In this document: positions 20,088-30,900 of the stretch, piece after piece
How the letters are laid out: each line of letters starts with the position of its first letter
How positions within the stretch are numbered: the first letter of the stretch is position 1
From: Perkinsus marinus ATCC 50983
Taxonomy: Eukaryota; Perkinsozoa; Perkinsida; Perkinsidae
Assembly: GCF_000006405.1 (NCBI RefSeq)
Contig: NW_003203827.1
Span: 24,961 to 65,250, forward strand
Reading direction: 5' to 3'
DNA length: 40,290 nucleotides
Notes under the pieces: model-generated
What the model was told of the DNA's origin: nothing
Databases searched by the model: none
The model's input: only the letters and a program-made list of their open reading frames with translations
Made by a program: the position numbers and the translations under genes

Positions 20088-20219
20088 TGTTAAGGTTCGC
20101 CCGCCCTGTTATAGCTGTAGCTTATCGATTACGCTATTTGGTGCAATGAGCAACCATAGTTATTATGCAACCCTCTCAAGCTGTTACCTATTGCGTTCCA
20201 TATGGCTAGTAACTTAACA
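20088..20219 (+). repeat. 3' LTR of element A
   Basis: 132 bp identical to the 5' LTR and followed by the second copy of ctcgc at 20220-20224. Confidence 0.93.
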
Positions 20220-20224
20220 CTCGC
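20220..20224. repeat. Target-site duplication, right (ctcgc)
   Basis: Second copy of the 5-bp duplication. Joining it to the left flank gives the uninterrupted sequence present in copy B around 32940. Confidence 0.92.
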
Positions 20225-20302
20225 CTTCCTTCCTTCGCTCGCTCTCATTCGCTCTTTCCAACCTTCCTCAAGGTTGTTGCGTTCTGGCAATTAACTCTCA
20301 CT

Positions 20303-20322
20303 TACCGGCCCGGTAATACCGG
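20303..20322. repeat. Inverted-triplication site (hexamer taccgg), only in copy A
   Basis: taccgg, c, ccggta, a, taccgg. Flank rule obeyed. The matching place in copy B (about 33024-33040) has the single hexamer context with two substitutions and no insertion. Confidence 0.93.
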
Positions 20323-20680
20323 GGTAGAGCGACTCTCACCATCCGCAAATCGAAGTCTGACAGACGGCGTCTGTTACAGCTAAGCGAATAGTGAAGTCAG
20401 TGAGAGACTGCCCCTCCATGAAAATCACGCAAGACCTTTTTCACGCATGCATCTCTACTAGCTATCGATACAGAAATTGCTAACGCTCGAATCAACGTGA
20501 CATTATGGCCTTTATTGGTTCGAATCATAGCACTCCGGTATCAGACATGTAGCCCGGTCGGGCAGTAGTATATCAGGATGTTGCTAACATCATTAGGGTT
20601 GCTCCTCACAACATCTCCCCGATATTGGTCTGTGTTGTTTAGTAGTTTCACTTAATCTTCAGGAGGCTCTACTCTCAATA

Positions 20681-21091
20681 ATGATGACACCCCATATGAT
20701 CTGCTTGATGGCCTGTTATGTTCTGGTATTTGTGGGAGCCTTGCCTGCTGGTAGATACGTTCACGAAGGGCAGGGCTACAGATTGACCTATGTATTCACC
20801 GATTCTAGAATCGGGCTTGAGTTCGAGGTCAAAGGCCAGGCTCCCTTCGTGGACCCGCCGATCTACCCCCTGAAGCGCATCGAGGAGGCTTGGGCCGAGT
20901 CTTACTTCGTCGATTTCGAAGGCTCACCTGAGGGAGTTGATTACTTGTACCGAGGAATCAGGCATCTCTTCCCGGAAGTGGAGATTGCATCTGCCGACCT
21001 GACAAGAGTGGTGGTTTACCCATACGATTCGTCGAATTTACTTGCTAAATTCCAAGATCAAGTCGTTGATTTTTTCGCCGAATCCGCTTGA
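20681..21091 (+). CDS. Small secreted protein of unknown function (copy 1)
   Basis: 136 residues. The N-terminus (MICLMACYVLVFVGALPA) is a clear signal peptide with a likely cut after ALPA, leaving a mature protein of about 113 residues that starts GRYVHEGQGYRLTYVF. It has no cysteines, is mildly acidic, and has aromatic-rich strands (GLEFEVKGQAPF, YFVDFEGSPEG). I do not recognise a domain. The copy at 33392 differs at two residues (Glu to Ala in KRIEEAW, Leu to Trp in VDYLYRG), and an open frame is kept in both. It is intron-free in this window. The role is unknown; secretion is predicted. Confidence 0.75.
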   Translation: MMTPHMICLMACYVLVFVGALPAGRYVHEGQGYRLTYVFTDSRIGLEFEVKGQAPFVDPPIYPLKRIEEAWAESYFVDFEGSPEGVDYLYRGIRHLFPEVEIASADLTRVVVYPYDSSNLLAKFQDQVVDFFAESA

Positions 21092-22132
21092 GGACCTCAA
21101 GTTCAGGCTCGGTTGCACTTTTTGTACCACATTACTTATCAGACGTCTCACGGCCCTGATGTGGCTATACATGTCATACGTCCTCTATTGTTGCGGAACC
21201 CACCGCCTTATTTTGTATGAGAGAAGCCATAGTCCCAGCTCTAGGATCAGGGTCTGATCAAAGATGTTGATGACCTCTGGGGCATTCTCGCTCGTGGTTC
21301 ACGCTGTATTGCTCTCTTCGACTCGACTGAGGACCTTTTTTCTACTCAATCTCCATTATTGAGTCCATAATCTAGTTCATATTTGCGTTTAGGAGTAGAA
21401 TTTATTGCAAGCAAATACATATCGTCGAGACTCGAGTCGGGAGCAAACATCGCGACTCTGGGAGAGGCATCAATCTTCACTTGACGCAAATGGCTTCATC
21501 TCGTTCGCAAATCCCAATGAACATGAAGATTGGCATGTGAAGAAAGCGATCTTCGACTTCCGCTTTTGAATCGGCGATCCACAATTGACTGAGTTCAACC
21601 GAGACGCCATATTAGCCGAGAAGCTTGTAATCCACGCTCCTCGACTCGAGATGTCTGAAGCTTGGAAGTTCAGCGGAGCCTCCTTGATTCCACCTTGGAT
21701 TTTTCCGGCTTCCTTGGGAAACACAAATCTCCTTAGAAAACTTACACTCTCCTTAAATTTTTGTGGTTCACCCACCTTTTCAATCTGAAATTCAGCAATT
21801 GAAAGAACAAATTTGACGAAAGCAATTTGTTTTTCGACGAGTGAAAGGAGTTTTTCACGAAATGAAAGTTCAAATTTGAAAGGAAAGTTCGATTTTCGTA
21901 GACCGGTCAAAAATGAGAGTTCAAATTTGTAAATGAAATTTATGAACTCGGAAACGCAAGTTCAAATTCGTCGGACACGATACCAATTTCGACCAATGAA
22001 AGCTCACTTTCACCACATCTCGATATGCACTATTCAGTGAATAGTATTCACACTCCACGAGTTGACAACTCGCACAATGTTGACTACTCGAGGCACTTCT
22101 CAAATGTGAACAGTTGTTGCGCAGAGTGAGAC
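21092..22132. other. Non-coding DNA between the secreted-protein gene and the LINE
   Basis: About 1 kb, A+T-richer than its surroundings, with repeated gttcaaattt/gaaag motifs between 21780 and 22000 and one inverted-triplication site at 22031-22050. It may include the LINE 3' UTR, since the LINE reads toward it. The same DNA is present at 33803-34860. Confidence 0.5.
22031..22050. repeat. Inverted-triplication site (hexamer tattca), shared by copies A and B
   Basis: tattca, g, tgaata, g, tattca. Flank rule obeyed. Also present at 34756-34775, so it predates the duplication. Confidence 0.88.
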
Positions 22133-23605
22133 TCACGGGTGGTTCTCCGGAACGTTGGGTCGCAATGTTCCGCTGCTCTCGTACGTTCTTTCATGGGGAA
22201 GCTCACCAGATGCTTTCCTCAACCATGATTCTGTGAGTCCCGCGTATTTGATTTCACGAAAACTCGGACAATGTAGTCGTTTCACCGCATATCTGAATAG
22301 CAGCTTCTCATAGGTCGAGACATAATCTTCGAGCAAAAGCTTTAGAACGTATTTGTTGGCCGTCCTTGGTAGACCGCAGATCACCTTATCAAGATATGTG
22401 TCGATACCATCCAACACACTCCTGACTCCTTTTTGTACCAAGGTATGTCCCCACGCTCCTAAGCCATACCCGCAAATAGATGCGAGGTGATTGCGTAGTG
22501 CTGTCACCGCCCTCTTCCTGAGCCTTCTGAAAGTGTTCCACAGGGGAGTCAGGGTGCCTCTGATCAGCTCAATCTCCTGTCTAGCTTTGGCTGCTAGGGC
22601 TTTAACATGCGGATTCCACGAACTGCCCATTCTGATCACGTACCCAAGGTACGTTATTTCCCGTTCTACTGGTATGTTCAGCAGGCTCTCCTCCTCTAGG
22701 TCTTCGGTCAGAATAACACTCTTTTCTCTGTTCATGACCAACCTATAATTTGGTAATATCTCCTCTAATTGTCGTATTAGCCAGCTCACCTTGTCGCGCA
22801 GCTCGATTTCGCTCGTCGCTTTCACCAAGATAATCGTGTCGTCAGCATAGCTGATCATCTCGTAATCGCCTACTAGCTCTCTGGCAATCGATGCATGAGC
22901 AATCCTGTAAACCGCTGGAGACGCTACTCCCCCTTGTGGAGTCCCATAAGCATAGTTCGTGAAACGAATCTCTCCTTCCTTGCCTTCTTGTCCATTCTCG
23001 TAATATATCTCACGACCATATAGATAGTCACAAAGTAGGTTGACCACAGGAGAGGGGGAAAATTCCCCGATCGCTTGTCCCACGCAACTGTGCTTGATTA
23101 GATTGAATGCATTAGACATATCAATGGATACACCAGCCATAAACATATTCTTCTTTTTCCCTTCTTCGATCAGTGCTCTCAGCGACTCTACTGCTGTCGC
23201 TGTGCTTCCTCCTTTCTTATAGCCGTGAGCATTTTCCAAATCTATCTTCAGTCTGCTACCGCTTGTAATCTCAGCTTCATATTTCTGTAACAGTTGCACT
23301 TCTAGGCACTCTAGGGCCTTGCCGAGAGTAGAGCATATGCAAATAGGCCTCAACTGCTTAAAGCGATCGACGTTGGCCCTGCCACCCTTATTTATTAGGA
23401 CTATTTTTGCTATCTTACCTAATTTAGGATGATAGCCCATGGTAATCATATTGATGAAAACTTGCCGAATGCCCTCGGCCAACTCTTTGTGAGCGAACGC
23501 GAAGTCAGAGTACTTTATCCCATCGCGTCCTGGGGAGGTATCTTTCCTGCCCTGTAATCTCCTCAGAGACGCCTCCACGAAGGAATGCGAAACCATCTGC
23601 AGCAC
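22133..23605 (-). CDS. LINE 2 reverse transcriptase (R1/Jockey-like)
   Basis: 490 residues covering most of the reverse transcriptase: KDTSPGRDGIKYSDF, FKQLRPICICSTLGKALE, GVSIDMSNAFNLIKH (motif A Asp), YGTPQGGVASPAVYR (motif B), ISYADDTIILV (motif C), then LGYVIRMGSSWNPHVKALA and a C-terminal tail with HCPSF. All catalytic aspartates are present. The upstream linker and endonuclease are in other frames (23606-24705). A 5'-truncated relative is at 34861-35437. Confidence 0.85.
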   Translation of the reverse strand: MLQMVSHSFVEASLRRLQGRKDTSPGRDGIKYSDFAFAHKELAEGIRQVFINMITMGYHPKLGKIAKIVLINKGGRANVDRFKQLRPICICSTLGKALECLEVQLLQKYEAEITSGSRLKIDLENAHGYKKGGSTATAVESLRALIEEGKKKNMFMAGVSIDMSNAFNLIKHSCVGQAIGEFSPSPVVNLLCDYLYGREIYYENGQEGKEGEIRFTNYAYGTPQGGVASPAVYRIAHASIARELVGDYEMISYADDTIILVKATSEIELRDKVSWLIRQLEEILPNYRLVMNREKSVILTEDLEEESLLNIPVEREITYLGYVIRMGSSWNPHVKALAAKARQEIELIRGTLTPLWNTFRRLRKRAVTALRNHLASICGYGLGAWGHTLVQKGVRSVLDGIDTYLDKVICGLPRTANKYVLKLLLEDYVSTYEKLLFRYAVKRLHCPSFREIKYAGLTESWLRKASGELPHERTYESSGTLRPNVPENHP

Positions 23606-24279
23606 GCTCCGTGTTTCCGCCGGTGTGACGGGAACTCTGAACTCCCCCTCCCCCCTCGTCCGGCTGCTCGGGTGTGTAGAGGATGTCTCGAGGAGCTCAA
23701 CGAAAGCATTCTACATCAGCAGCTTTCCTATAAACGGGAGTTGCCTTCCGCCATTTAAGGATGGATTCATGCCCTCCATCACTGGCCAAAACTTTGCTCA
23801 AATGCTCTCTCTTGTACTGTCGGAGTAGTAACCCATATTGCCGCCGTTTGTCCTTATATGCCTTTTGGTCATCGGGATGAGCTGTTCTGTGAGCCTTGCG
23901 TTGTAGTCGCCGTAGATCTCGACGGCACTCTTTTAGTTGGTGACCCCACCACGGTGCAGAGCCCGCCCTAACTACAAGTACCGCGTCGACAACAGTTGTT
24001 GTTTAGCTTTCGTAATGATTCCACTCAGTTTCGTCATCTCATGATCTATCTCCTGGCATCGCAACCTCTCCGGTACCTCCCTACTCCAGTTCTGTATCTC
24101 ATCCTTGACTCGTTTTCTATATTCCTCTCAGTCTTTCGACGATTGCTGAAGGACTCTGAGAACCTTGTGGTTACCTGCGTTCACCGCCACTTGCATTGTG
24201 ATGATGCGATGGTCGAAGGCAATCACATCAGTCTCAGTGCACCAGTTGAATATTCTTAGCCCGCATGATATCGAGAGAT
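23606..24279 (-). other. LINE 2 linker between endonuclease and reverse transcriptase (broken frames)
   Basis: Minus-strand pieces such as PWWGHQLKECRRDLRRLQRKAH resemble the basic linker that follows the endonuclease in R1-like LINEs. Several stops and frame changes interrupt it, so no continuous product can be drawn. Confidence 0.5.
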
Positions 24280-24705
24280 CTATGGAACTCTCCTGCAGAC
24301 CTCCACGGCCAAAGCGAGTCGCTTTAAGCGACAGAAATTCCTCGCCCTTGGATCATTCTGTATGTCGTAGCCCTTAATTTGCAGCCAATTGACAATTGCT
24401 GCACCTCTCCTCCGTGAGTCAGTATGTACAGAACTCCGATTGGACCAGACACCGTCCTCGGCGTTAGCATCGCAACATAATAAAAAATTGGAATCATCAC
24501 AATCATCAATTAATATGTCTAAACTATCCAACGTGCTATATATATTCTCATCCTGTGGGAAACAAGCACAGATAAATAAATTCCCATAGGCTTCCACCGC
24601 AACTATATCCTTTGCGAGTTTAGTCTGTCGCACTATTGCATCTTTTTTGACAGCTATGCAGGCTCGATTCCCACACCTCCATATGTATGATAATAGCGAG
24701 GCCAC
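24280..24705 (-). pseudogene. LINE 2 endonuclease domain (partial)
   Basis: Contains RACIAVKKDAIVRQ, DIVAVEAYGNLFICACFPQDENI and NFLLCCDANAEDGVWSNRSS (Asp-x-Asn motif of the apurinic-type endonuclease), then RRRGAAIVNWLQIKGYDI. The N-terminal catalytic Asn/Glu part falls in or near the 100-N gap. The frame is lost before the reverse transcriptase. Confidence 0.7.
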
Positions 24706-24745
24706 TGTGCCGACCAGTGGAAATTTTCGGGCTCACATATACATA

Positions 24746-24845
24746 NNNNNNNNNNNNNNNNNNNNNNNNNNNNNNNNNNNNNNNNNNNNNNNNNNNNNNN
24801 NNNNNNNNNNNNNNNNNNNNNNNNNNNNNNNNNNNNNNNNNNNNN
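24746..24845. other. Assembly gap (100 N)
   Basis: A run of exactly 100 N, the usual placeholder for a scaffold gap of unknown size. It separates LINE 2 ORF1 from its endonuclease. Order across the gap is consistent with one LINE but is not proven. Confidence 0.98.
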
Positions 24846-24878
24846 CGGACATCTAAGAACATCAAAGGTCCCGTTCCC

Positions 24879-25424
24879 CTAGACGCCACAGTTCACGCAT
24901 CGAGACTTCGAGCGATAACTCTCTCCTTCCTCGAGACACTCGTCAGTTTTATGATCATTACCACCGCAGATCTTGCAGACAGACCGTCTCTCACATGTTC
25001 TGAAGTCGTGCTTGCGATCCAGAGAGCCGCATTTGTAGCACTGGTTAACATAGACACACGATTGTACCCTGACTCTAACACAGTCAAGGTAAATGAACTT
25101 ATTCTCAACTTCGTTCATAATCTTGAAGGGAACCTTGATGTGAACATTGTCAGCGGTAATGCGACTGACTCTGAGATCGTCAGCCTCGCATCTCAGTCCA
25201 TTCATCTTTATCATGTCATCGAGTAGCTTCCCTCCCTTTTCAATTCCATAACCATGACCTCGTATTTTTATCTCACATAACCTAGGCTGATCAAAAGATA
25301 CTTTCCAGCCCTGATCATCCCCATGCTCGATACATTGCTTGACCTTTAGGCGCCAGACACCCGCCTTGACCAGACGCCGGGCTGCCCGGCGATGCCTTGA
25401 GTCCACAATGCCCGGCCCGGGCAT
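24879..25424 (-). CDS. LINE 2 ORF1, zinc-knuckle protein fused to the element B leader
   Basis: The product has CYKCGSLDRKHDFRTC and CKICGGNDHKTDEC knuckles and the start of a third (CVNCG) before a TAG. The N-terminal half (KVSFDQPRLCEIKIRGHGYG) is typical of LINE ORF1. The start (ATG at 25422-25424, product begins MPG) and 5' flank are the same leader that precedes Gag of element B, so the native LINE N-terminus has been replaced or the LINE is broken here. A 14-bp-arm palindrome marks the junction. Confidence 0.65.
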   Translation of the reverse strand: MPGPGIVDSRHRRAARRLVKAGVWRLKVKQCIEHGDDQGWKVSFDQPRLCEIKIRGHGYGIEKGGKLLDDMIKMNGLRCEADDLRVSRITADNVHIKVPFKIMNEVENKFIYLDCVRVRVQSCVYVNQCYKCGSLDRKHDFRTCERRSVCKICGGNDHKTDECLEEGESYRSKSRCVNCGV

Positions 25425-25430
25425 TGTGGA
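25402..25430. repeat. 14-bp-arm palindrome at the leader/LINE junction
   Basis: Arms 25402-25415 and 25417-25430 are perfect reverse complements around one c. The adjacent bases 25383-25400 are the reverse complement of the first Gag codons at 31041-31058, so the junction contains an inverted piece of element B. Confidence 0.8.
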
Positions 25431-25736
25431 TGACAATTAATAACTTGAGCCAAGATGGCTTGAGCCAAGATGGCTACGGTACCAATCTCAACATCATTGA
25501 TCGTTCAACAGTGAATCTGATACCACAACCGTATACACGTGCAAACTGGCACGCAGACGCAATTTGGCACGCAGACGCAACCGCACAAGAAAGGTAGCAG
25601 GCCTTGGCAGAAACTATAAACTTGAAGGACTAAAAAGTTGGAGTTGTCTAACACATCCCAAAAAGATGCCCCCTAGAAAGGCACAATACCATCGAAATGA
25701 GGGACAGTTAGGCACTGACCATGGTACAATCGCCCC
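25416..25736 (-). repeat. Leader repeat of element B, left copy (LTR-like, with double spliced leader)
   Basis: About 300 bp nearly identical to 31052-31347: one substitution plus a 15-bp duplication of spliced-leader sequence. Read on the minus strand it begins TGTACCATGG, preceded by a G-rich stretch (ggcaggggcgat) that could be a polypurine tract, and runs through the start codon ATGCCCGG. It behaves like the 3' LTR of element B, but no target duplication or clean CA end was found, so the LTR reading is tentative. Confidence 0.6.
25444..25480 (-). other. Tandem spliced-leader relic (22 nt plus 15 nt)
   Basis: On the minus strand a complete 22-nt spliced leader (ACCGTAG followed by CCATCTTGGCTCAAG, plus positions 25459-25480) is directly followed by a second leader lacking its first seven bases (25444-25458). 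The truncated copy starts immediately after the AG inside the first seven bases. This is the arrangement seen in dinoflagellate genes made from recycled, re-trans-spliced mRNA. The LINE 2 ORF1 start lies 19 nt downstream. Confidence 0.85.
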
Positions 25737-25797
25737 TGCCGTTCGACGGGAGATTATTTAGCAGGGAATAAACGACAGGTAATTAATTTATGACAAG

Positions 25798-26193
25798 TCA
25801 GGCGTCCAAGTCGTATCCAAAGGCACTGAGCCTTGACTGAGACTCATCACTGAGCGGAACCTTCAGCCATGATCCACTGAAAATGACGTCGTCCACCTTG
25901 ACCACCACGGGATCGGCATGATGCATCGTGAAATCACCACTGGCCAACCGTCTTGCACGGTAGACTCTGAAGGTTTCATCCTCAACAGAACCCTCGACAC
26001 GATGGATCCGTCCAATATCCAGACTAACCACCTGGCCGTCAAGTTCACTAGTTTCCCACGCAACCCAATCATCAGCTTCGAGTTGATCGAGGGGAACCAC
26101 CAGGGCAGGAGGTGTGGCGTCGACAGCATCGAGCTCGTTACCAGCATACTTGACCAGTTGACCGAGCGCCACTGGACCGCTGAGACCTTCCAC
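25798..26193 (-). pseudogene. Element B: C-terminal tail after the integrase stop
   Basis: In frame with the integrase after a TGA. About 130 residues rich in acidic and aliphatic residues (LVVPLDQLEADDWVAWETS), perhaps the end of the integrase C-terminal domain. No separate domain is recognised. It is read only if the stop is bypassed. Confidence 0.5.
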
Positions 26194-27621
26194 TCAAGCC
26201 CTATTTCCCTGAATTTTAGTGACACGGTACGGGCCTATAGCGCCAGACCGACGTGAACCACGCCTCACTACGAAGGCTAAATCGTTCTGTCGTACGACAC
26301 CAAATGAGTTTGGTCGATATCTCCCGGCCACATCATCAGCCGCCTTCCTCTTTCTCTCACGCAATAAAGCTTTCTTGGAGAGGTAGTTCTCAACAGTAGC
26401 AGCATATTGATCAGGAGGCAGTCGCTTAAAGGGATCCTCGCCGTCGTTGAAGTCGCATAGGGACCCAGCAGCAGTACGTGGCTGGTACCCTAAAGCCACT
26501 TCCATCGGTGAGCTTGGTAACCCATCGCTTCTGGACATATTATGAGCGCTTCGCGCCCCAGCACAAGAAAGTTCCAACTCTGCCTCAGTCGTTGGCGTCG
26601 TCTTGCTCATCACTGTCTTCAGTTCCTTGATTATAGCCTCACTCACGCCGTTAGCTCTCGGCCAAAATGGGGGACTGAATGTCACTTTGGCACCGTATCT
26701 CTCCCACACGGCGATAGTAGCAGCCGACCGAAAGCATGGAGCATTATGGCAGTGAACACTCTTTGGCCAACCATACCGAGACGCCCAACTTTCATAAAAG
26801 GCGTCTGTAGTAGCCGTAGAGGTAACGCTGTGCACCTTTTTCATCTCACAAAACCCACTCCTCATGTCCACCATTATGAGAACGTAGACTCGCCCTGATT
26901 TCTCCAAGCTGGTCTCAACAACGAATGGACCGGCGTGGTCGAGACTTACGGCCTCCCATAATCGGGCGGAATCCTTATCATAATCAATAACCTCCGTCAA
27001 AGCAGCCCGCGGGTGAGCACATGCCTGGACAGCAGCACTGCGAGCGCAGCGAACACATTTTTGGACATAGTCTGTCGCATCCTGGCGCATTCCAGGCCAC
27101 CACAGAGATCGAGTCAAGTCGTCGATCATTCTCACAGTTGACGCGTGGAAGTCACCGTGCGCAATGCTGAGTACTTTGAGCCGTGACATAATAGGGTCAT
27201 AATATGGCTTACGACCCTTCTTACCGGTATAGAGTATACTCTGTTCACGCACTTCTATTCTGCCTCGACCATATAGGCGCTGAAGCTCCTCAGGAACTGG
27301 GGCATCATCAGGCAGTTCACAGAGTAGCAGAGAACCAGAACCAATGTCAATCTCAGCCTCACCAAGTAGAACCACCGGGGGGCATACCTCGATCTCGCCC
27401 TTGATACTAGTTTCATCGTCGTCTCCAATGTCCACAAGGACCCGCGAGAAGAGGTCTGCCAGATTGTTGCTGTCGCCCCGTATATGCTCCATCCTGACGA
27501 AGGGGACCAGGTCGCCGATGGCTTCCAGCCAACGGCACCATCTCTTGTAACGAACACCATTTTTGAGGAAATCCTTATAAGAAGGTACCTCTCGACAATG
27601 GTGAATGGCAACAACGCTATC
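26194..27621 (-). pseudogene. Element B: RNase H end and integrase
   Basis: Starts with the RNase H end (SDSVVAIHH, then GDSNNLADLFSR). HHCC is HGDFHAS with CVRC. The catalytic core shows VSLDHAGPF (Asp) and ANGVSEAIIKELK (Glu), but the second aspartate is replaced by His in SVHCHNAPCF (codon cat at plus-strand atg 26752-26754). A C-terminal basic region (RERKRKAADDVAGRYRP) follows. The Asp-to-His change should abolish strand transfer. Confidence 0.8.
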
Positions 27622-27624
27622 TGA

Positions 27625-27972
27625 TTAGACCACGACTTGAGCTCTTTCTCCGCGAGCGTCAGGTATTAGAAGATATGCCCTAAGTCTGCGGAGGCCTTCA
27701 ACCAGGGCCAGACCTTCCAGGTCAAACATGGCCCATCTTCTTTCGGAACCACGAAGCTTGCGACTCCAAGTACTCACAACATCACCAAATTGCCCCAGAA
27801 TCTCGGGAGTTACCTGCGTACCATCTTCCACCTTATCAAAGTGGAAACGCCACAGTACACAGGCTATTCCCAGGTCGGAAGCATCCGTCTGAAGAACCCA
27901 TCCTTCACCTTGCTGTAGCTGCGTTCCAAACGAAACAGGCTGGTGAGCATAGAGCTGGTTCTTGATGGAGGT
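27625..27972 (-). pseudogene. Element B: RNase H segment between two stops
   Basis: QTDASDLGIACVLWRF carries the first RNase H Asp, and LEGLALVEGLRRLRAYL the Glu. It is in the same frame as the segments on either side, with TAA codons at both ends, so nonsense changes rather than frameshifts divide the polyprotein. Confidence 0.75.
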
Positions 27973-30900
27973 TTATAGCCATTCGAAAGCTAGATCATGA
28001 GCCTCCGACCACTGGAAACGTCGACCTTTCACCAATAGGTCTTGAAGAGGAGCTAGGTGTTTCTGGAGTTCTGAGGGGTCGTACACGCCCCTTAGATAGT
28101 TCACCACACCCAGAAAGGAGTGAAGTTCACCACGGTTTCTCGGCTTTGGCAATCTTCTCAACTGGTCTAGAGGTTCCTCTTGAGGCTTCCAACCGTGCTC
28201 GTCAATAACCAGTCCCAAGAAGTTCACGGAGCGAGCAGGCCCACAACACTTCTCCTCGGCGACCATCACGTTCTTATTAACCAGTGCACTGATGATGGCC
28301 TTCTTAGCAGCTAAGGCGGATACATCATCGAGCGCACAGATTATAATGTCATCAACATACCATAACACGGTCACCTGTGGGGGAAACTCGATACCACTCA
28401 ACAAAGACGAGAGATATAACTCCCAGAAATACGGGCTGATACTCAGACCTTGGGGGCACACAAGCCACTTGAAGCGGATGCCGCCAAGTACCCCTCCCAA
28501 AAAGCGCTGTGACTCAACATATCGGGGTATCCCACCTAGGACAGCCCCGAAGGAGCTCTGCGACGCAAAAGACCGTATTCGGGCGTTGACCTCCCGGAGA
28601 TCATTGAGGACACGAACCTTACCGTTACTTTTAAGCTTCAAGAAGGTAGGACAGAACCATTGAGAGGTATCCTTGTCGTCAATGATTTTGATCCAGCCCT
28701 TGTCTTCCATCTCTCTTACCAGCTTGTGGGCTACCTCCAACTTCTCAGGAGCCAGTGGGTATCCCCTATGTCTGGGAATAGGGTGCTCTCTTATCACATC
28801 AAGATGAGCTGTGATGTCGATAGAGGACGACTTGATGGGGAGCTTATCGTTGTTCGCTAGAGCAGAAGCGCATAGACTCATTTCGCCGACACCAAGGTCG
28901 AGCCGAGCTTTGAGCGCTCTTAGCCCCGGTATGCCCAAGAGCACCTCACTTCCACCAGGCAGCTCGGGGACTGAGTACCCCTTCAACCGTAGAACCCTTT
29001 TAGATGCCGGACCGTAGATTTTTATTGTGACAGGTTTACCACATATCTTGCCGCCGATGCCCGAGATAGACATGTCCTTCCTGGAGGTATCAGAGCTGGC
29101 TAAGGCATCAGCACCATTGACAACACTCTCTTCAACAAGATTAAGTTGACTTCCTGGGTCAATCAGCGCCTTGAAGCTACGACCATTGACGCTCGTCAAG
29201 TGGACATACACAAGATCGTCATCTCTGGAGGAGCTGATATCGTATGTGTGTTGCGATGGATTGGCCACAGCACAAGCGCACAAACGAGCGGGCTCCGAGG
29301 TTTCGGACTCTTCGTCAGTGAAGGGTTCTCCGGCTCCGACATACGCAGTCTCCACCCTCCTTGGACTCATTGCAGTGACATTCACAGCAGGCGCCTTCCT
29401 CGAGACCGTCTTTGACCCATCAGTCTTCTCAACCTCCCCATCTATGGGGCAGTCTCGGGCCAAGTGGCCTTTTACGTGACACTTGAAGCATCGACCTTCC
29501 GACCGGTCTTTCGCCTTCTGCTTGTTGACGGGTCGCTGAGGTTGTCGAGATGCCGATTGGAACTTCTTAGTCTCAACCTTTGGAGCTGTAGGGTCGCGCC
29601 CTCTGGGCCCACGCCCTTGTGTACCATCAGCCTTGGGCCCCGATCGGCAAGCCCCTGACACTACTCCGGAGTCCGGCGCTTTGGCGCTCATTGGTTCTGG
29701 TAGATGAGGATCGACCGATCGCTTCCAGGTCGGGCCTCGGAAGACCGTACTCGGTAAGGGACCAAAATGCATAGGATTGTCACACGTCAAGATGGCTTCA
29801 GACTTGGGTAAAGCCTTGAGCGTCAAGATGGTCTTCTTAGCTTCCTTGATCAGCTCACGGAAGACTGAGTAGTTGTCAGCGGTTTTCAACGCCGATATCC
29901 ACGGACCAATAGAGCTTCTCCATGACGGAACAACGAGTATTGCGGATAGTATCCTCGCTCTTCTTTCCTTCCAGTTGAAGGGAGACTGATCTGTAGCAGC
30001 AGAGTGGCTGGCTAGCAAGAGCCACAACTCGCTTTCGCGTTGTAGGAAACTCTCGATACTCTCGCCTTCTTGGAGCGATAAGGTCGCCCATGACGACATT
30101 GTACGAGCCAGAGATATCTTAGGACGAACTCTATCATTAATGAGCTCCAGCACGTCCTTCAGCCAGCGCGCGACAACGGCATTGTAAGAGTTGTATTCTG
30201 CTTTGAATGCCTGACGTACATCAACTGCGGCTTCAGACATATCTTTCCCAACCCAGTAGCTCCATCTGCTGACAGCTTGTCTGTCACCACCACTATCTTG
30301 ACAGACCTTCACCAAGCTAGAGCGAAGAGATGATACCAGAGCAGGTGGACAGAGGTAGGCTAACGTGAGGAGTCGAACGGAAGCAGCTGATCTGGAGACA
30401 CTGAAAGCCCTGTCCAGGCGTTCCAACCAGTTCCATACAACAGGCGAGCCCTCGGCAACATCTAAAACACGTAGGGATCTTGAGGCAACCGGATTCGAAG
30501 ACATTTTAGACGCAAGGGAACCTCGCAAGCATTCCAGGCGCCAACTTTGACAGAACTTTGTCACATTGACACCTAGGGGTTCCCCTCCTCGACCGATAAG
30601 GGCGAAAGAAGGAGAAATCCATGGGTTGAAGCCAATACCCAAGATGGATTCCAACAAATAAAAGGTGTCTACCTGAAGAGCCTGCACAACCGAGGGCAGT
30701 GGTTGCATGTTGGCCCCTGTCACACCTTCCACCTCAAAGAGGAGTTCGTCAATTGCAGCCCTTCGTCGAGAGGGGACGTGGGGGCTGGGAACCCCAAGCG
30801 GTACGGTAACTTGGTGGATGATTTGATTGTCATTGTCGTTGTCATCGACTGGAGATTGACGTTGTTGACTTCTGGTATGGATAACCGCCGTCACTCGTTC

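Larger units (their letters stand above)
15406..20219 (+). mobile_element. Complete Ty3/gypsy-like LTR retrotransposon A
   Basis: 4,814 bp bounded by identical 132-bp LTRs starting TGTTAAG and ending CTTAACA (7-bp terminal inverted repeats), with a perfect 5-bp target duplication (ctcgc) and a polypurine tract at 20071-20087. The order is Gag, CCCH fingers, protease, reverse transcriptase, RNase H, integrase, which excludes Copia. The integrase tail KLDPAYEGHYEVLEE resembles the GPY/F module of Ty3/gypsy. Identical LTRs point to recent insertion, yet the internal part carries three 14-bp inverted-triplication insertions (15544, 17522, 18659) that split the frames. No other frameshift or stop was seen in pol; the gag-pol switch is a -1 overlap. 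A primer-binding site may start at the tgg two bases after the LTR; the insertion at 15544 lies within it. Confidence 0.93.
15316..22690. repeat. Copy A of a ~2.6-kb repeat (interrupted by LTR element A)
   Basis: Matches 32823-35437 almost base for base once element A and its 5-bp duplication are removed. It contains a 17-bp minisatellite, a short T-rich/C-rich tract, the secreted-protein gene, about 1 kb of non-coding DNA and the 3' part of a LINE. The left edge is gcgcacgtctgcg; the right edge lies inside the LINE reverse transcriptase near cagcaggct, after which copy A continues into a fuller LINE. Confidence 0.85.
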
